Positions 1 to 9,767 of a stretch of DNA of 64,000 bases are shown piece by piece. A model generated the notes under the pieces. That model searched no databases. It was not told the DNA's origin and saw nothing but the letters and a program-made list of their open reading frames with translations. Made by a program: the position numbers and the translations under genes. The stretch lies in contig NZ_CAPS01000018.1 of the NCBI RefSeq assembly GCF_000333955.1, positions 1 to 64,000 on the forward strand. Direction: 5' to 3'. Numbering within the stretch: position 1 is the stretch's first letter; every line of letters starts with the position of its first letter. The DNA is from Rhodococcus sp. AW25M09. GTDB lineage: Bacteria; Actinomycetota; Actinomycetes; Mycobacteriales; Mycobacteriaceae.

Positions 1-2
1 CA

Positions 3-734
3 CTATGTGCCGTCGGTAAGAGCGGTCAGTAGCGCGCCGAGCTCTGGTGCTGATGACGCTGTCCAGCGCGCACAGAGTGTCTCCGATGGCGGCCCGTATC
101 CCCATTCCACGAACACTGTGGGGATGCCCCACAGAGCTGCCCCCTCGACATCGTGAATCCGGTCCCCGACCATCGCTACTCCAGGTGTGCCGCCCAAGTC
201 TGCCGCGACTGGAGTAGTCGAGGTCTCGGCGAGGGCACGGGCGATGACGTCCGACTTCGACTGGCGCGACCCTTCGGATCCGGCAATGAATGCGAAGTAT
301 TTCGACAAGCCGAAATGCTCGAGTATGCGGTGCGCAGTCAGCTCGGTCTTCGAGGTCGCTACGGCCATGGTCACGCCCGTATCGCTCAGACGGGACAGGA
401 CTTCGTCCATTCCTTCGAAGACGGAATTCTCGGCCCAACCGCGTTCGTCGTATCTCGCTCGGTAGCAATCAACGGCTCGTGCAGCGCGGGTCTCGTTCAG
501 GCCGAAGGACAGGAACGAGTCCAGCAATGGTGGTCCAATGACTGTGCTCAGCATTTCGGCAGTCGGCTCGGGCTCGCCGATATGCGCCAATGCGTGCCGG
601 AATCCTGCCCGAATGCCCGGTGCCGAGTCGGTCAGCGTGCCATCGAGGTCGAACAGGACGGTCTCGGCACGGAACGGATCGGCAGGGTCACCAGGTGTCG
701 TCACGAAGTCGAATTCTTGCTCGATCGGGTGCAT
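3..734 (-). CDS. indB: HAD-family phosphatase (IndB/MinC-phosphatase type)
   Basis: A 243-residue haloacid-dehalogenase phosphatase resembling phosphoglycolate phosphatase. Motif I is FDLDGT with the nucleophile Asp29 and acid/base Asp31; motif II is TSK at 128-130; Lys161 fits motif III; motif IV is GDRIHD at 191-196, binding magnesium. It is the last gene of the operon, 10 bp after the ene-reductase, with a GGAGCG ribosome site. In indigoidine clusters the phosphatase IndB accompanies IndA and the NRPS; in the minimycin cluster the phosphatase half of MinC dephosphorylates the nucleotide product. The same role here, removing the 5'-phosphate of a C-nucleotide, is inferred from context. The substrate cannot be read from the sequence. 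Confidence 0.85.
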   Translation of the reverse strand: MHPIEQEFDFVTTPGDPADPFRAETVLFDLDGTLTDSAPGIRAGFRHALAHIGEPEPTAEMLSTVIGPPLLDSFLSFGLNETRAARAVDCYRARYDERGWAENSVFEGMDEVLSRLSDTGVTMAVATSKTELTAHRILEHFGLSKYFAFIAGSEGSRQSKSDVIARALAETSTTPVAADLGGTPGVAMVGDRIHDVEGAALWGIPTVFVEWGYGPPSETLCARWTASSAPELGALLTALTDGT

Positions 735-744
735 CGGTCGCTCC

Positions 745-1851
745 TTATGTGGACGTCGAGAGGGCTGGTTCTTCCCGCGTGTACGACGTCATCGTTGGGT
801 AGTCGGTGTAGCCTGCGTCGCCGCCGCCGTACAACGTGGCTTCATCGAGCTCGTTGTACGGCCCGCCAGCTCGAATGCGATCGATCAGATCGGGGTTGGC
901 CAGAAACAGCGCACCCGAGCACACCGCGTCTGCAACCTGGTCGTTCAGGACGGTATTCGCGATCTCGGGCGTCACGGGACCCGAATCGGCATGCTCATGG
1001 GGATTGAGCACGAGCGCGCCCGTCCACTGCTCACGTACAGCAGCGGTGACGGATCGGTTGCCGGATTCCATGATGTGCAGGTACGCCAGGGCTGGTAGCC
1101 GATCCACGAGATGTCGGTAGAGCAGGGCAGTGTCGGACTCGGCGATGTCGTTGTACGGGTTGGCCGGCGAAATACGGACACCGACGCGGTCGGCACCGAG
1201 TGCGCGGGCCACGGCGGCGATCACCTCTGCCGGGAATCGCACCCGACCCTCGATCGATCCACCGTACGAGTCGTCACGGACATTGGTGTTGTCCGCAAGG
1301 AACTGGTGGAGAAGGAATCCGTTGCCCGCATGGATCTCGACACCGTCGAACCCTGCGTCGATCGCACCCGTCGAGGCCGCGACGAAGTCGGCGACGGTCT
1401 CCACGATGTCGTCCTCGGACAACTCGGTCGGGGTGAGGTAATCCACCGGACCGGTCGGTGAGAAGCACGTGCCTGCAGCGGCGATCGCCGATGGGGCGAC
1501 CGACGTGTGCGCGGAAGGGTACAAGCTCGGGTGTCCGATACGACCGGAGTGCATCAACTGGGCGACGATGCGCCCACCGGCGGCATGGACGGCGTCGGTG
1601 ACCTGTCGCCAGGATCGAACCTGCTCCACCGAATGCAGACCCGGGGTCGAGGCGAATCCCTGGCCGATCGCACTCGGCTGGATCCCCTCGGAGACGATGA
1701 GTCCCGCACTCGCACGCTGCGCGTAATACGTTGCCATGGAGGGGGTTGCACAGCCGTCGACGGTTGCGCGGTTCCGAGTCATCGGGGCCATGACGAGTCG
1801 GTTGCTCAGCGTCAGGGCACCGAGTTCGGTCGGATCGAAGATGGTGGTCAT
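745..1851 (-). CDS. Old Yellow Enzyme-family ene-reductase
   Basis: A 368-residue FMN-dependent NAD(P)H:flavin oxidoreductase of the Old Yellow Enzyme family (XenA/NemA-like), a cytoplasmic TIM barrel that reduces activated C=C bonds. MAPMTRNRA at 21-29 is the N-terminal FMN segment. The substrate-anchoring pair is His174 and Asn177 in EIHAGNGF. The position equal to the proton-donor Tyr196 of yeast OYE1 is Phe179. It overlaps the preceding psuG-like gene by 4 bp, so it is co-translated with the NRPS cluster. A plausible role is redox tailoring of the pyridinedione/glutarimide unit, which is an enone-like substrate. This gene is not part of the minimal minimycin set as I know it. Confidence 0.88.
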   Translation of the reverse strand: MTTIFDPTELGALTLSNRLVMAPMTRNRATVDGCATPSMATYYAQRASAGLIVSEGIQPSAIGQGFASTPGLHSVEQVRSWRQVTDAVHAAGGRIVAQLMHSGRIGHPSLYPSAHTSVAPSAIAAAGTCFSPTGPVDYLTPTELSEDDIVETVADFVAASTGAIDAGFDGVEIHAGNGFLLHQFLADNTNVRDDSYGGSIEGRVRFPAEVIAAVARALGADRVGVRISPANPYNDIAESDTALLYRHLVDRLPALAYLHIMESGNRSVTAAVREQWTGALVLNPHEHADSGPVTPEIANTVLNDQVADAVCSGALFLANPDLIDRIRAGGPYNELDEATLYGGGDAGYTDYPTMTSYTREEPALSTST

Positions 1852-2810
1852 GCTGCTCCAGTCTCTCGCGTCGGGTATGTCGTCTGTGCTGTGGTGCGTG
1901 CGTGGGCGGCGGCAAGTATGCCGCCGACTTCGGCGGTGCTGATCAGAACCGCCTTGTTTGCTTCGGACGTTCTGCCGCCGGTCATCTCGTCGACGGCTCG
2001 CATCAGATATTTGGTGATCGCGTTTCCGCGGATGCCGTCCCGTTCGGCGGATCGCAGCGCCGTACCGATCGCGGCTTCCGCGAGTTCACGGTCCACCGCG
2101 TCCTCGGCACGGGGCGGCGTAGTTATCAGGACTCCCCCTGATCCTCCTGCATCCCAGTGGTTTTCGACGATCCGGGCGATCATGCCCTCGTCGTCCACAC
2201 GGTGTGGACTGCGGATGCCGCTCGACTCGCAGTAAAAGGCAGGAAAGTCGTCCGACCGGTACGACACGATCGGCACACAGTGCGTCTCGAGGAACTCCAT
2301 CGTCAGCGACAGATCGAGGATCGCTTTCGCTCCGGCACACACCACCGCGACCTTGGACCTGGTGAACTGGATCAGGTCCGACGAGACATCCATCGTCTTC
2401 TCCGCACCTCGATGCACACCGCCGATCCCCGCCGACGTGAAGAAGCGGATGCCCGCGAGTTCTGCAGCAACCAAGGACGATGCGACCGTCGTTGCACCGG
2501 TGATGCCTCGTGCCAATGCGACGGGTAGATCACGGCTGCTCACCTTGGGGATGCCCGGCGTGGACGCATACCGCTCGATGTCGGATTCGGTCATGCCGAT
2601 CGAGAGTCGACCATCGTCGATCCCGATGGTCGCCGGAATCGCACCGCCTGTGCGCACCGCGTTCTCGACCTCGTACGCGGTCTGTGCATTGTCCGGGTAC
2701 GGCAATCCGTGGGTGATGACGTTGGACTCGAGTGCGACGACGGGTAGGCCGCTGTGCAGAGCCTCCGCGACCTCCTCGGTTATCCGCAAGGGAATTTTCG
2801 ACATGCTCAT
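1848..2810 (-). CDS. indA: pseudouridine-5'-phosphate glycosidase homologue (IndA/PsuG/MinB type)
   Basis: A 320-residue member of the PsuG family, which reversibly joins uracil to ribose 5-phosphate by a C-C glycosidic bond. The catalytic glutamate lies in ALESN (Glu28) and the Schiff-base lysine in CAGAKAILD (Lys162); the TTVASS segment at 107-112 and the glycine-rich [11 protein letters not shown] at 126-136 are also intact. It is sandwiched with 4-bp overlaps between the NRPS and the ene-reductase. No psuK-type pseudouridine kinase is next to it, so pseudouridine salvage is less likely than a biosynthetic C-glycosylation. Homologues sit in indigoidine clusters (IndA) and in the minimycin cluster (MinB), where the enzyme makes the C-nucleotide. 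Confidence 0.93.
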   Translation of the reverse strand: MSMSKIPLRITEEVAEALHSGLPVVALESNVITHGLPYPDNAQTAYEVENAVRTGGAIPATIGIDDGRLSIGMTESDIERYASTPGIPKVSSRDLPVALARGITGATTVASSLVAAELAGIRFFTSAGIGGVHRGAEKTMDVSSDLIQFTRSKVAVVCAGAKAILDLSLTMEFLETHCVPIVSYRSDDFPAFYCESSGIRSPHRVDDEGMIARIVENHWDAGGSGGVLITTPPRAEDAVDRELAEAAIGTALRSAERDGIRGNAITKYLMRAVDEMTGGRTSEANKAVLISTAEVGGILAAAHARTTAQTTYPTRETGAA

Positions 2811-5800
2811 GCGTGCTCCTGCGAAGTCTCGAGTCGAGAACGAACTTCCGGCTCGGGTACCTCGTCGAGCGCACGATCGGACGGACCGGCGATGCCTCGG
2901 ATCGCAGCTGCGAGCTCTCCGACGCCCGCCGACCGCAACACGGCGTAATGGTCGCCCTTCAGCTCGACGATCCGGGGTGTCGACGTGGAGTATCCCGACT
3001 GATTTTCGACGAAGGAGTAGTCGTCACCGAATGCTTTGAAGATCGTCACCGGCGCGGTGAGTGTCCGACCGGCCATCTCCCGAAATGTGTACTCGAACTC
3101 GTACGTCTGTTCCACGACGCGCACGATGTTGGTGATCAGCACCTCCCCGAGCTCAGGAAGCAGACCGTGTACGTAGCTGACGAAGCTGCTCTCGTCGGCG
3201 ACTCCGGCGACCAGGCACCCGTCCAGTTCGGGACCGGCGATCTTTCCGGTGAAGACCGACAGCAGGATCGTCAGATATCCGCAATCGTCGTAGCTCGCGC
3301 TCCGAGTGGTTCCTGCGCCGTCCACCACCGGGTTGCCCGGGCAGATCAGAAACAGCTCTTCGACGTCGCGGCCCGCCTGCTCGAGCTGCCAGGCGGTCTC
3401 GAAGGCGACCCGTGCTCCGAACGAATATCCCCACAACCGATACGGTCCGTGGGGTTGGACTCGGACGATCTCGGCGACGTCGGCCGCAGCCATCTCGCCG
3501 ATCGTGCGGTAGGCCGTCTCGCCCGGGTTGATGCCGTGAGCTGCGATCCCGTAGAACGGACGCGTCGGGCTCGCCTCTGCCCCGAGCAACCGAAGATTCA
3601 TCGGGTATCCGCCGAGGCCGGGCCAGCAGAAGACCGGCGCGGACGTTCCCACGTTGTGCAGCAACGACAATCGTGATTCGGGACCGCCAGCGTCACCCTG
3701 GATTCTCGCGGCCAGGTCCCTCAACTTCGGACGCTCCAGAATCACCTGAATCGGAAGTTTCACCCCGTATTCCGCATTGATCCTGTTGACGAGCGCGACG
3801 GCAATGAGGGAATTGCCACCGGCAGTGAAGAACTCGTCCTCGACGGACACCGAGTCATAGTGCAGGGCCGCGCCCCACACCTCGGCCAACCACCGTTCGG
3901 TGTCCGTCGCCGGTGCGACGTACGGCGCGGACGAATCGGCAGCGAGCACCTCCTCGGATCGGCTCAGCACTGTGCAATCGACCTTTCCATTTGCGGTCAA
4001 CGGCAGCGCGTTCATGACGAGAATGCGATTCGGGATCATGTAGTCGGGAAGGAAGTTCGCGAGCTCGTCCTTGATGATCTCGGCGGGTCCCCGCATGTGC
4101 ACGGCATCCTCGTTCATTCCCTCGCTCGCTAGCTGGTCGGCACCGATCGGTCCGCCTACGCAGTAATACGAGGCTCCCGTCGGAAGCCCACACGAGGTGA
4201 GGATGTCGTCGATGCGCTTGGCGGCAGGCAGCGGATTCCCCGTCTTGGAGCTGTAACCGGAGGACATCAAGCCGATCCCGACGTCAATTCCTCGACGCTG
4301 AAGACGGTGGAGAGCCAGACCTAGTTCGATGTAGTCCATCCAGGATTCATCGACACGAGAGACCAGCGCGATCGAGAAGCTCGCACGGTCGTAGACCTGC
4401 TGATTGATCGCGATCACGTGCCGGGATTGCACCACTGAATCCGAGACGATCTCGAAGTCGGCGACGCCGTCGAATCGATAGAGGCACGACGCCATCCCGA
4501 CGACATCGCGGTGCGCCTGGACGTATACGTCGAGATCCAGGGTCCGCGGCACATCCTGTGCGGCAACGATGTCGAAGCTGCCCAGGTACTCGTCGCCGAC
4601 GGGCAGTTCGAGTCGCTGCGACACCGTCGGATCCCACGGCCCCGGTTCGACCGTCGAGCCGTAACGAGCCAACGCCGTCTCGAAGACTCCGATCAGATGT
4701 CCGGCCTCGAACTCGAGTACCTCGAGTACGTTGTTGCGGTAGACCGGTTCGATGGCGCTTCGGCGCCCGACGATGTGAATGCGGCTGGAGCCTACGGTCG
4801 TGTTCGGATTCATCGACACGAAGGCGTGATCGACCGGGTGGTAGTAGTACACACCAGGTTCGAGGGTGTCGTTGCCTGGCGTCTCGAGGTAGATCTGATC
4901 GGCGTACAGGGCTCCAGGGGATGCGTACGCGTACTTGGGAAGCAGGCGCTCGTCGCTACGGAACTGCCCGAACCACCGCATGATCTCTCCGAGTTCGTCC
5001 CCGGTGAGATCGTCGAACGGACGCGGCGTCGCCGCGGACCGGTGCGTCGGCGGCGGCGCCAGCAAGTCGAACAGTCGGTCGCGCGACATCCGGCCATCAC
5101 CGTCGAAAAAGCGGTAGGTTTTGCGCGCGAACACCTCCGATCGCTGGAGCGCCGTCTCTGCTCGGCCGGGCAGTTCGATCACGGGCCGGTCTGCAAGCTC
5201 CGCGGGCCGCCGAACTCCCGGATCGGCGAGCTGCGCCTTGAGCTGCAGCTTGCTCGACTTCGACTGATGGTGGCTGCCATGGTTGCCCTGGTCCATCAGG
5301 GCGGCTTCCTTCGGATTGAGTTCGACGCACGCGACGAGGGTGCGGCTCCCCGTGCGGCTGTCATCGGTCACGATCGCCGCGGCCCGGCGCACCCAGGTGT
5401 GTTCCTCGATCGACAGAGCGATTTCCTCGAGCTCCACCCGGTAGCCTCTGAGCTTGATCTGATTGTCGACCCGCCCCGAGAACTGAATCGAACCGTCAGG
5501 GTTCCAGTATGCGAGATCACCTGTCCTGTAAAGTTTTTCCGTGGGAACGAACGGCGACACGATGAACCGGTCACGCGTCTGGTCCTCGCGTCCGAGGTAC
5601 CCCCTGGCGAGTTGCACTCCCCCGATGTAGAGCTCACCGACCTCACCGATGTCGGCCGGAGCGAGGTTCTCGTCGAGAATGAAGCACTGTGTGTTGTCGA
5701 CGGGCACCCCGATGGGAACCGATCCTGCTCCGTCGCGGATCGCATCCGGGTCTACCAGGAACGCCGTGGAGTTGATGGTGCACTCCGTCGGTCCGTACAG

Positions 5801-6712
5801 GTTGACGAGCGACGACCACGGCAGCTCGTCGGAGAAAGTTTTGGCGAGCGACAGCGACAGCGCCTCGCCCCCGGAGAACACCCGCGACAGGCTGACGCAG
5901 CTTCGGAAACGGTCCGAATCGAGCAGCGCAAGCAGGAGCGTCGGCACGCACTGGAACGTCGTCACGCCGTGTGCGTTGATGGCATCGACGAGGGCCTCGG
6001 TGTCGCGGTAGATACCCGGCGACCCCATCACGACTCGACTGCCCACGGCCGGTGCCAGGATCTCCCACTGGGCGGCATCGAAACTCATCGGCGTCTTCTG
6101 CAGAACGACGGCACCGTCGCCGAGATGGCCGCACGACGCCATCCAGTTGATCTGCGACACGATGCTGCGGTGCTCGATCATCACCCCCTTCGGCCTGCCG
6201 GTGCTACCCGAGGTGTAGATGACGTACGCCAGATCGCCCGGGTTCGGACGAGCCGACGGTGCCGACGGTGTTCGCGGCGTGATGGTTTCCAGCGATACGA
6301 CGCGTGTGCCCGCGGGAACCATGTCGGTGAGGTGCGCCTCGAGGTGCTCCTGAGTGACGATGACCGTGGTGGCACTGTCCTCGATCATGTACCGCAGTCG
6401 ATCGTCCGGGTACTCCGGCGACAACGGCAGGTACGCGGCGCCGGCGAACAGAATTCCCCAGGCACCGACCATCGTCTGTGCGGACGGTTCGACGTAGAGG
6501 CCGACGCAGTCGTCCGCGCCGACGCTCATGTCACGCAAGTGCACTGCGACTTGTTCGGCGCGGTCGTGCAGGGTGGAGAAGGTCAGGTCTCCGTCGGAAG
6601 CGACGACGGCGACCTGATCCGGACGGCTCTCGGCTTGGCGTCGCAGCAGGTCCGGCAGGCTGGCGACGAGATGGGCGGCTTGAATGCGTGCATCGAACTG
6701 TCTTGTATCCAA
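2807..6712 (-). CDS. indC: indigoidine synthetase-type NRPS (A-Ox-T-TE)
   Basis: A single-module peptide synthetase of 1301 residues. The adenylation domain spans about 20-460 with [11 protein letters not shown] (166-176), NLYGPTE (304-310), YRTGDL (395-400) and the A8 loop near 413-430. An FMN-dependent oxidase domain (about 465-880) is inserted before the last A motif PLTANGK (904-910). The carrier domain has GGNSL with Ser968, and the thioesterase has GYSFG with Ser1097 and His1255. Aligned by eye to GrsA, the specificity residues read DAWQFGLIN(K), the glutamine code of indigoidine synthetases, and the [15 protein letters not shown] segment is typical of BpsA/IndC. It should oxidise L-Gln; the product dimerises to indigoidine or feeds C-nucleoside synthesis. 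No condensation domain is present, as usual for this family. Confidence 0.95.
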   Translation of the reverse strand: MDTRQFDARIQAAHLVASLPDLLRRQAESRPDQVAVVASDGDLTFSTLHDRAEQVAVHLRDMSVGADDCVGLYVEPSAQTMVGAWGILFAGAAYLPLSPEYPDDRLRYMIEDSATTVIVTQEHLEAHLTDMVPAGTRVVSLETITPRTPSAPSARPNPGDLAYVIYTSGSTGRPKGVMIEHRSIVSQINWMASCGHLGDGAVVLQKTPMSFDAAQWEILAPAVGSRVVMGSPGIYRDTEALVDAINAHGVTTFQCVPTLLLALLDSDRFRSCVSLSRVFSGGEALSLSLAKTFSDELPWSSLVNLYGPTECTINSTAFLVDPDAIRDGAGSVPIGVPVDNTQCFILDENLAPADIGEVGELYIGGVQLARGYLGREDQTRDRFIVSPFVPTEKLYRTGDLAYWNPDGSIQFSGRVDNQIKLRGYRVELEEIALSIEEHTWVRRAAAIVTDDSRTGSRTLVACVELNPKEAALMDQGNHGSHHQSKSSKLQLKAQLADPGVRRPAELADRPVIELPGRAETALQRSEVFARKTYRFFDGDGRMSRDRLFDLLAPPPTHRSAATPRPFDDLTGDELGEIMRWFGQFRSDERLLPKYAYASPGALYADQIYLETPGNDTLEPGVYYYHPVDHAFVSMNPNTTVGSSRIHIVGRRSAIEPVYRNNVLEVLEFEAGHLIGVFETALARYGSTVEPGPWDPTVSQRLELPVGDEYLGSFDIVAAQDVPRTLDLDVYVQAHRDVVGMASCLYRFDGVADFEIVSDSVVQSRHVIAINQQVYDRASFSIALVSRVDESWMDYIELGLALHRLQRRGIDVGIGLMSSGYSSKTGNPLPAAKRIDDILTSCGLPTGASYYCVGGPIGADQLASEGMNEDAVHMRGPAEIIKDELANFLPDYMIPNRILVMNALPLTANGKVDCTVLSRSEEVLAADSSAPYVAPATDTERWLAEVWGAALHYDSVSVEDEFFTAGGNSLIAVALVNRINAEYGVKLPIQVILERPKLRDLAARIQGDAGGPESRLSLLHNVGTSAPVFCWPGLGGYPMNLRLLGAEASPTRPFYGIAAHGINPGETAYRTIGEMAAADVAEIVRVQPHGPYRLWGYSFGARVAFETAWQLEQAGRDVEELFLICPGNPVVDGAGTTRSASYDDCGYLTILLSVFTGKIAGPELDGCLVAGVADESSFVSYVHGLLPELGEVLITNIVRVVEQTYEFEYTFREMAGRTLTAPVTIFKAFGDDYSFVENQSGYSTSTPRIVELKGDHYAVLRSAGVGELAAAIRGIAGPSDRALDEVPEPEVRSRLETSQEHA

Positions 6713-6769
6713 CGGGATTCCCCTGTGAATCGGAACGGCAGTAGGTGTCGAACGCAGAGCTGACGAGAA

Positions 6770-7675
6770 TCAAACGGGTTGAGTCTTTTTCACGGTGGAT
6801 CGGGCCGCGGCGCGGCGGGTGCGGATCGGTTGCGCGATGATCACTGCTGCGACGACGATCGCAGCACCGACCATTTGCAACGGTGAGAGCGCCTGGCCCA
6901 GAACGAGATACCCGAGCAGAGTTGCGGCGAGGGGGCTCGCGAACGACAGGAACGACACCGCAAGCGCGGGAAGCTTGCCGATACCGCGGAACCACACCGC
7001 GTAGGCGAGAAGCGCACCGATCACACTGAGGTAGAGGAATCCGGAGACGTTCTCTGTCGTAATGGAGTCAGGAAGACCTTCTCGAACCAACATGAACGGC
7101 AACAGAACTGAGCCTCCCACTGTCAGCTGCCACCCGGTGAACGTCAGCACTCCGACGCCTTCTGGTCGGCCCCATCTCTTGGTCAGCACCAGGCCGGAGG
7201 CCATGCTCGCCGCCCCGGCGAGTCCTGCGAGGACCCCGATCAGATCCAGGCCGGCGTTCGGCTGGAGGACGAGAAGTCCCACACCCACTGCACCCATGAC
7301 GCAGGAAACGATGTGAATGCTCTTGATCCTCGCCCCCAGCAGTCCCACGCCGAGGACGAGCACGACCATCGGCTGAACACTCATGACGAGGGCAGCGACA
7401 CCGCCGGGTAGGTGGTACGCCGCAACGAACAGGAAGTAGAAGAATGCGCCGATGTTCAGCACACCGAGTACGATCGCGCGCCACCACCAAATCCCCTGGG
7501 GTAGAGCGCGTCCCAGCGCGATAAGGATCAGGCCGGCGGGAAGTGCACGCACGACCGACGCAAGAAGTGGACGGTCGGGCGGTAGGAGTTCGGTAGTCAC
7601 GAGGTACGTGCTCCCCCAGACCGCTGGCGCTAGGACGGTCAGCAGCGAATCGCGCACCGTGCTGCCGGATTTCAT
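6770..7675 (-). CDS. EamA/DMT-family exporter
   Basis: A 301-residue drug/metabolite transporter with about ten hydrophobic helices arranged as two EamA repeats, ending in a basic tail (RTRRAAARS), consistent with an inner-membrane permease. Its start overlaps the uracil phosphoribosyltransferase stop by 4 bp, and 57 bp separate it from the NRPS. Members export amino acids, nucleosides and small metabolites. In this operon it is best read as the exporter of the cluster product, analogous in role to MinT of the minimycin cluster. I cannot say from sequence whether it is orthologous to MinT. Confidence 0.85.
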   Translation of the reverse strand: MKSGSTVRDSLLTVLAPAVWGSTYLVTTELLPPDRPLLASVVRALPAGLILIALGRALPQGIWWWRAIVLGVLNIGAFFYFLFVAAYHLPGGVAALVMSVQPMVVLVLGVGLLGARIKSIHIVSCVMGAVGVGLLVLQPNAGLDLIGVLAGLAGAASMASGLVLTKRWGRPEGVGVLTFTGWQLTVGGSVLLPFMLVREGLPDSITTENVSGFLYLSVIGALLAYAVWFRGIGKLPALAVSFLSFASPLAATLLGYLVLGQALSPLQMVGAAIVVAAVIIAQPIRTRRAAARSTVKKTQPV

Positions 7676-8385
7676 CGCACCGGTCCGGCGTGCACGGTTC
7701 CGAAGAACCTGTCACCGAAATCCCCGATGCCGGGGATCATGAACGCCTCATCATTGAGGCGCTCCTCGATCGACGACGTGACGATCTGCACCTGCGGCCT
7801 CGCACGGCAGACTGCCTCCAGCCCTTGGGGTGATGCGAGGAAGTTGACGAAGACGATTCTGTCCTCGCGCACGCCCGCCTCGACGAGAACGTCGATCGCG
7901 GCGAGTGCCGACCCGCCGGTCGCCAACATCGGTTCCAGCAGAAGAACGTGGCGGGACGCGATGTCGTCGGGGAGATGCGAGTAGTAAAGACGAGGTAGCT
8001 TCGTGTTCTTGTCCCGCTGCACGAGTATCTTCCCGATACTCACTCCTGAATACAGCTCACGAAACGCCGATTCCATGCTCTCGCCCGCCCGGATCACCGG
8101 GACCGCACACAACCTCGACGCGAACCGAAGACCCCGGTAGGTTTCCCCGACAGGGGTGGTCACCTCGTGATAGTCGAATGGCAGAAGATCGACAGCCGCC
8201 TCGAGAAGAAGCCGGTTGATTCTGCCCGCGTAGTTCACGAAGGCTTCCTGCGATGCGTGCCGATCTCGGATGATCGTATGCATCGCGCGCAACTGCTTGG
8301 TCTGGACGAGAAGGTGGACGCCTGGACGATCACGGGTGGTTGTCGTCAACGCGGTCGAAGACTCGCGCAGTTCTGTCGAAGTCAT
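7672..8385 (-). CDS. upp: uracil phosphoribosyltransferase (MinD-like)
   Basis: A 237-residue uracil phosphoribosyltransferase converting uracil and PRPP to UMP. The PRPP loop is LEPMLATGGSA (150-160) and the uracil-binding segment is GIGDFGDRFFGT (219-230). It is about 28 residues longer at the N terminus than E. coli Upp, with a Thr-rich leader. I chose the ATG at 8385, 13 bp after the TrpF-like stop, preceded by GAGGG; an upstream start at 8430 would overlap that gene. Lying inside the NRPS operon, it fits the minimycin self-resistance enzyme MinD, which raises the UMP pool to compete with the toxic C-nucleotide. That role is inferred; ordinary pyrimidine salvage remains possible. Confidence 0.92.
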   Translation of the reverse strand: MTSTELRESSTALTTTTRDRPGVHLLVQTKQLRAMHTIIRDRHASQEAFVNYAGRINRLLLEAAVDLLPFDYHEVTTPVGETYRGLRFASRLCAVPVIRAGESMESAFRELYSGVSIGKILVQRDKNTKLPRLYYSHLPDDIASRHVLLLEPMLATGGSALAAIDVLVEAGVREDRIVFVNFLASPQGLEAVCRARPQVQIVTSSIEERLNDEAFMIPGIGDFGDRFFGTVHAGPVR

Positions 8386-8398
8386 AGCCTGTTGTCCC

Positions 8399-9073
8399 TC
8401 AGTTGAATTCGGCGAATGCGTCACGAGCACGCGTCACGAAGTCACGAACCTTGACGGCATCCTTGCGTCCGTCGGCACCTTCCAGCAGAGAGTGAGCGTC
8501 GACTGCAGCCGGGCGCACCTGCCTGATCGCGTCGGCGACGTTGTCCGGGCTCAGGCCGCCGGCCATCATGAGGGGCTTGGGCGAGCGCTCGACGAGCTCG
8601 GCGCTCACCGACCAGTCGTGCAGCAGACCGGTCGCTCCCTTCGCTCCCGTACGCGGATCGAAGGTGTCCGTGATGAACATGTCGACGACGTCGGCGGTTC
8701 GATCTACCTGCGCAAGTAGCTCTTTCGCATTGTCGGATCGTACGACGAGGCTCTTGAGGACATAGAGCTCGGGCGCGATGTCCTTCAGGATTCGCAGCTG
8801 CTCGTCCTCGACGTCACCGTGCAGTTGCACCGCGCGAACCCCGAGTTCGCGACAGAATCCGGCAACCTCGGCGGCGTCCGTCAGATAGGAGATCAGCACA
8901 CCCTGATGAGGTGCCGGCAGCCCGGCGATTGCTTTCGCGGCGTCGAGCTCGGTGATGTCGTCCTTGCCCGACGGGAGCCGAAGCGGGAAGCCGAGCCAAT
9001 CGACGCCGGCGTTGCACAGCATCTGCGCCTCTGCCTCGTCGATGATGCCTGCGACCTGCACGAGTGCGTTCAT
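8399..9073 (-). CDS. TrpF-like (phosphoribosylanthranilate isomerase family) protein lacking the catalytic Cys
   Basis: A 224-residue TIM barrel of the TrpF family. Visible family features are QLHG (83-86), Asp136 in FITDTFD aligning with the general acid, AGGLSPDNV (171-179), VDxxS (191-195) and GRKD (202-205). The normal N-terminal KxCG motif with the general-base cysteine is replaced by QVAG, so Ala8 occupies the cysteine position. Classical Amadori rearrangement in tryptophan synthesis is therefore doubtful. The start at 9073 is fixed by a strong GGGAGGA site; the longer upstream reading frame lies in the nitroreductase gene, which overlaps by 4 bp. Inside a C-nucleoside-type operon it may bind or isomerise a ribose-phosphate intermediate; this is speculation. 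Confidence 0.8.
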   Translation of the reverse strand: MNALVQVAGIIDEAEAQMLCNAGVDWLGFPLRLPSGKDDITELDAAKAIAGLPAPHQGVLISYLTDAAEVAGFCRELGVRAVQLHGDVEDEQLRILKDIAPELYVLKSLVVRSDNAKELLAQVDRTADVVDMFITDTFDPRTGAKGATGLLHDWSVSAELVERSPKPLMMAGGLSPDNVADAIRQVRPAAVDAHSLLEGADGRKDAVKVRDFVTRARDAFAEFN

Positions 9074-9750
9074 GAAGTCCTCCCAGAAGTGTCGGTGAGT
9101 GTCGTTCGGTAGTGCTGGTAATGCACCGAGGACGAGACCGGCCGGCGACCGGGGTGGCGTCGTTCCTCGGCTGCGAACCCGAGTGGAAGTAGCAGCGCGA
9201 CTGCGATATCGGTGCGATCGTCGACGCCGATCACCTTCTTGACTTGCGTTTCGTCCCAGCCATTCATGGGCGAGCATGCGAGCCCCTGCTCGGTGGCAGC
9301 GAGCATCGCGAAGCTGGCTGCGATCACGGCGTCCTTGACTGCGTACTCGCGTTCGAGGCCGCGTTCGAGAAGGTCCTGCTGAAATGCCCGGCTCGATTCA
9401 GCCGATCCAGCGATGAACTGCTCCGACCACGCACTCGATCGGCGTGCAGAGTGGAACACGTCGTCGTTGTCTCGTCGCCATGCGTCCATCTCGGCGAGAA
9501 ATACCAATACGACCGGGGCTTCCCTTGGGTGTGGTTGACCACCGGTTGCGGCCTCGAGTCCGGCGCGGACATCGGGATCGCTCACTACGACGATGGATCG
9601 GCCCTGGTAATTCCATGCGGACGGCGCTTCGAGCGTGAGTTCGAGCACCCGATCGAGAGTGTGTGTCGGTATCGGATCGGGCAGATAATGCCGATGACTT
9701 CGACGTGACCTGATCGCGTCCGATACGGAAATTCCTTCTGAAGGTCTCAT
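9070..9750 (-). CDS. nitroreductase-family flavoprotein
   Basis: A 226-residue FMN-dependent nitroreductase-family protein. The RSRRSHRHY segment near the N terminus is the FMN phosphate-binding motif, and the TEQGLACSPMNGWDE region near the middle is typical of the family. It is the first gene of the minus-strand operon. I chose the ATG at 9750 rather than 9783, because 9783 lies in the promoter/operator zone while 9750 follows a GGGAACGAG ribosome site. The family includes NAD(P)H-dependent reductases, dehydrogenases and ring-modifying enzymes; the substrate here is unknown. It would be the gene most directly controlled by the MarR protein and may oxidise or reduce the glutamine-derived ring. 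Confidence 0.83.
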   Translation of the reverse strand: MRPSEGISVSDAIRSRRSHRHYLPDPIPTHTLDRVLELTLEAPSAWNYQGRSIVVVSDPDVRAGLEAATGGQPHPREAPVVLVFLAEMDAWRRDNDDVFHSARRSSAWSEQFIAGSAESSRAFQQDLLERGLEREYAVKDAVIAASFAMLAATEQGLACSPMNGWDETQVKKVIGVDDRTDIAVALLLPLGFAAEERRHPGRRPVSSSVHYQHYRTTLTDTSGRTS

Positions 9751-9767
9751 GTCTCGTTCCCGAATAT

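Noticed and set aside
4511-6763. 750-codon plus-strand open frame opposite the NRPS gene
   Set aside because: It is the antisense shadow of a clear NRPS gene; composition is Arg-rich without motifs or ribosome site.
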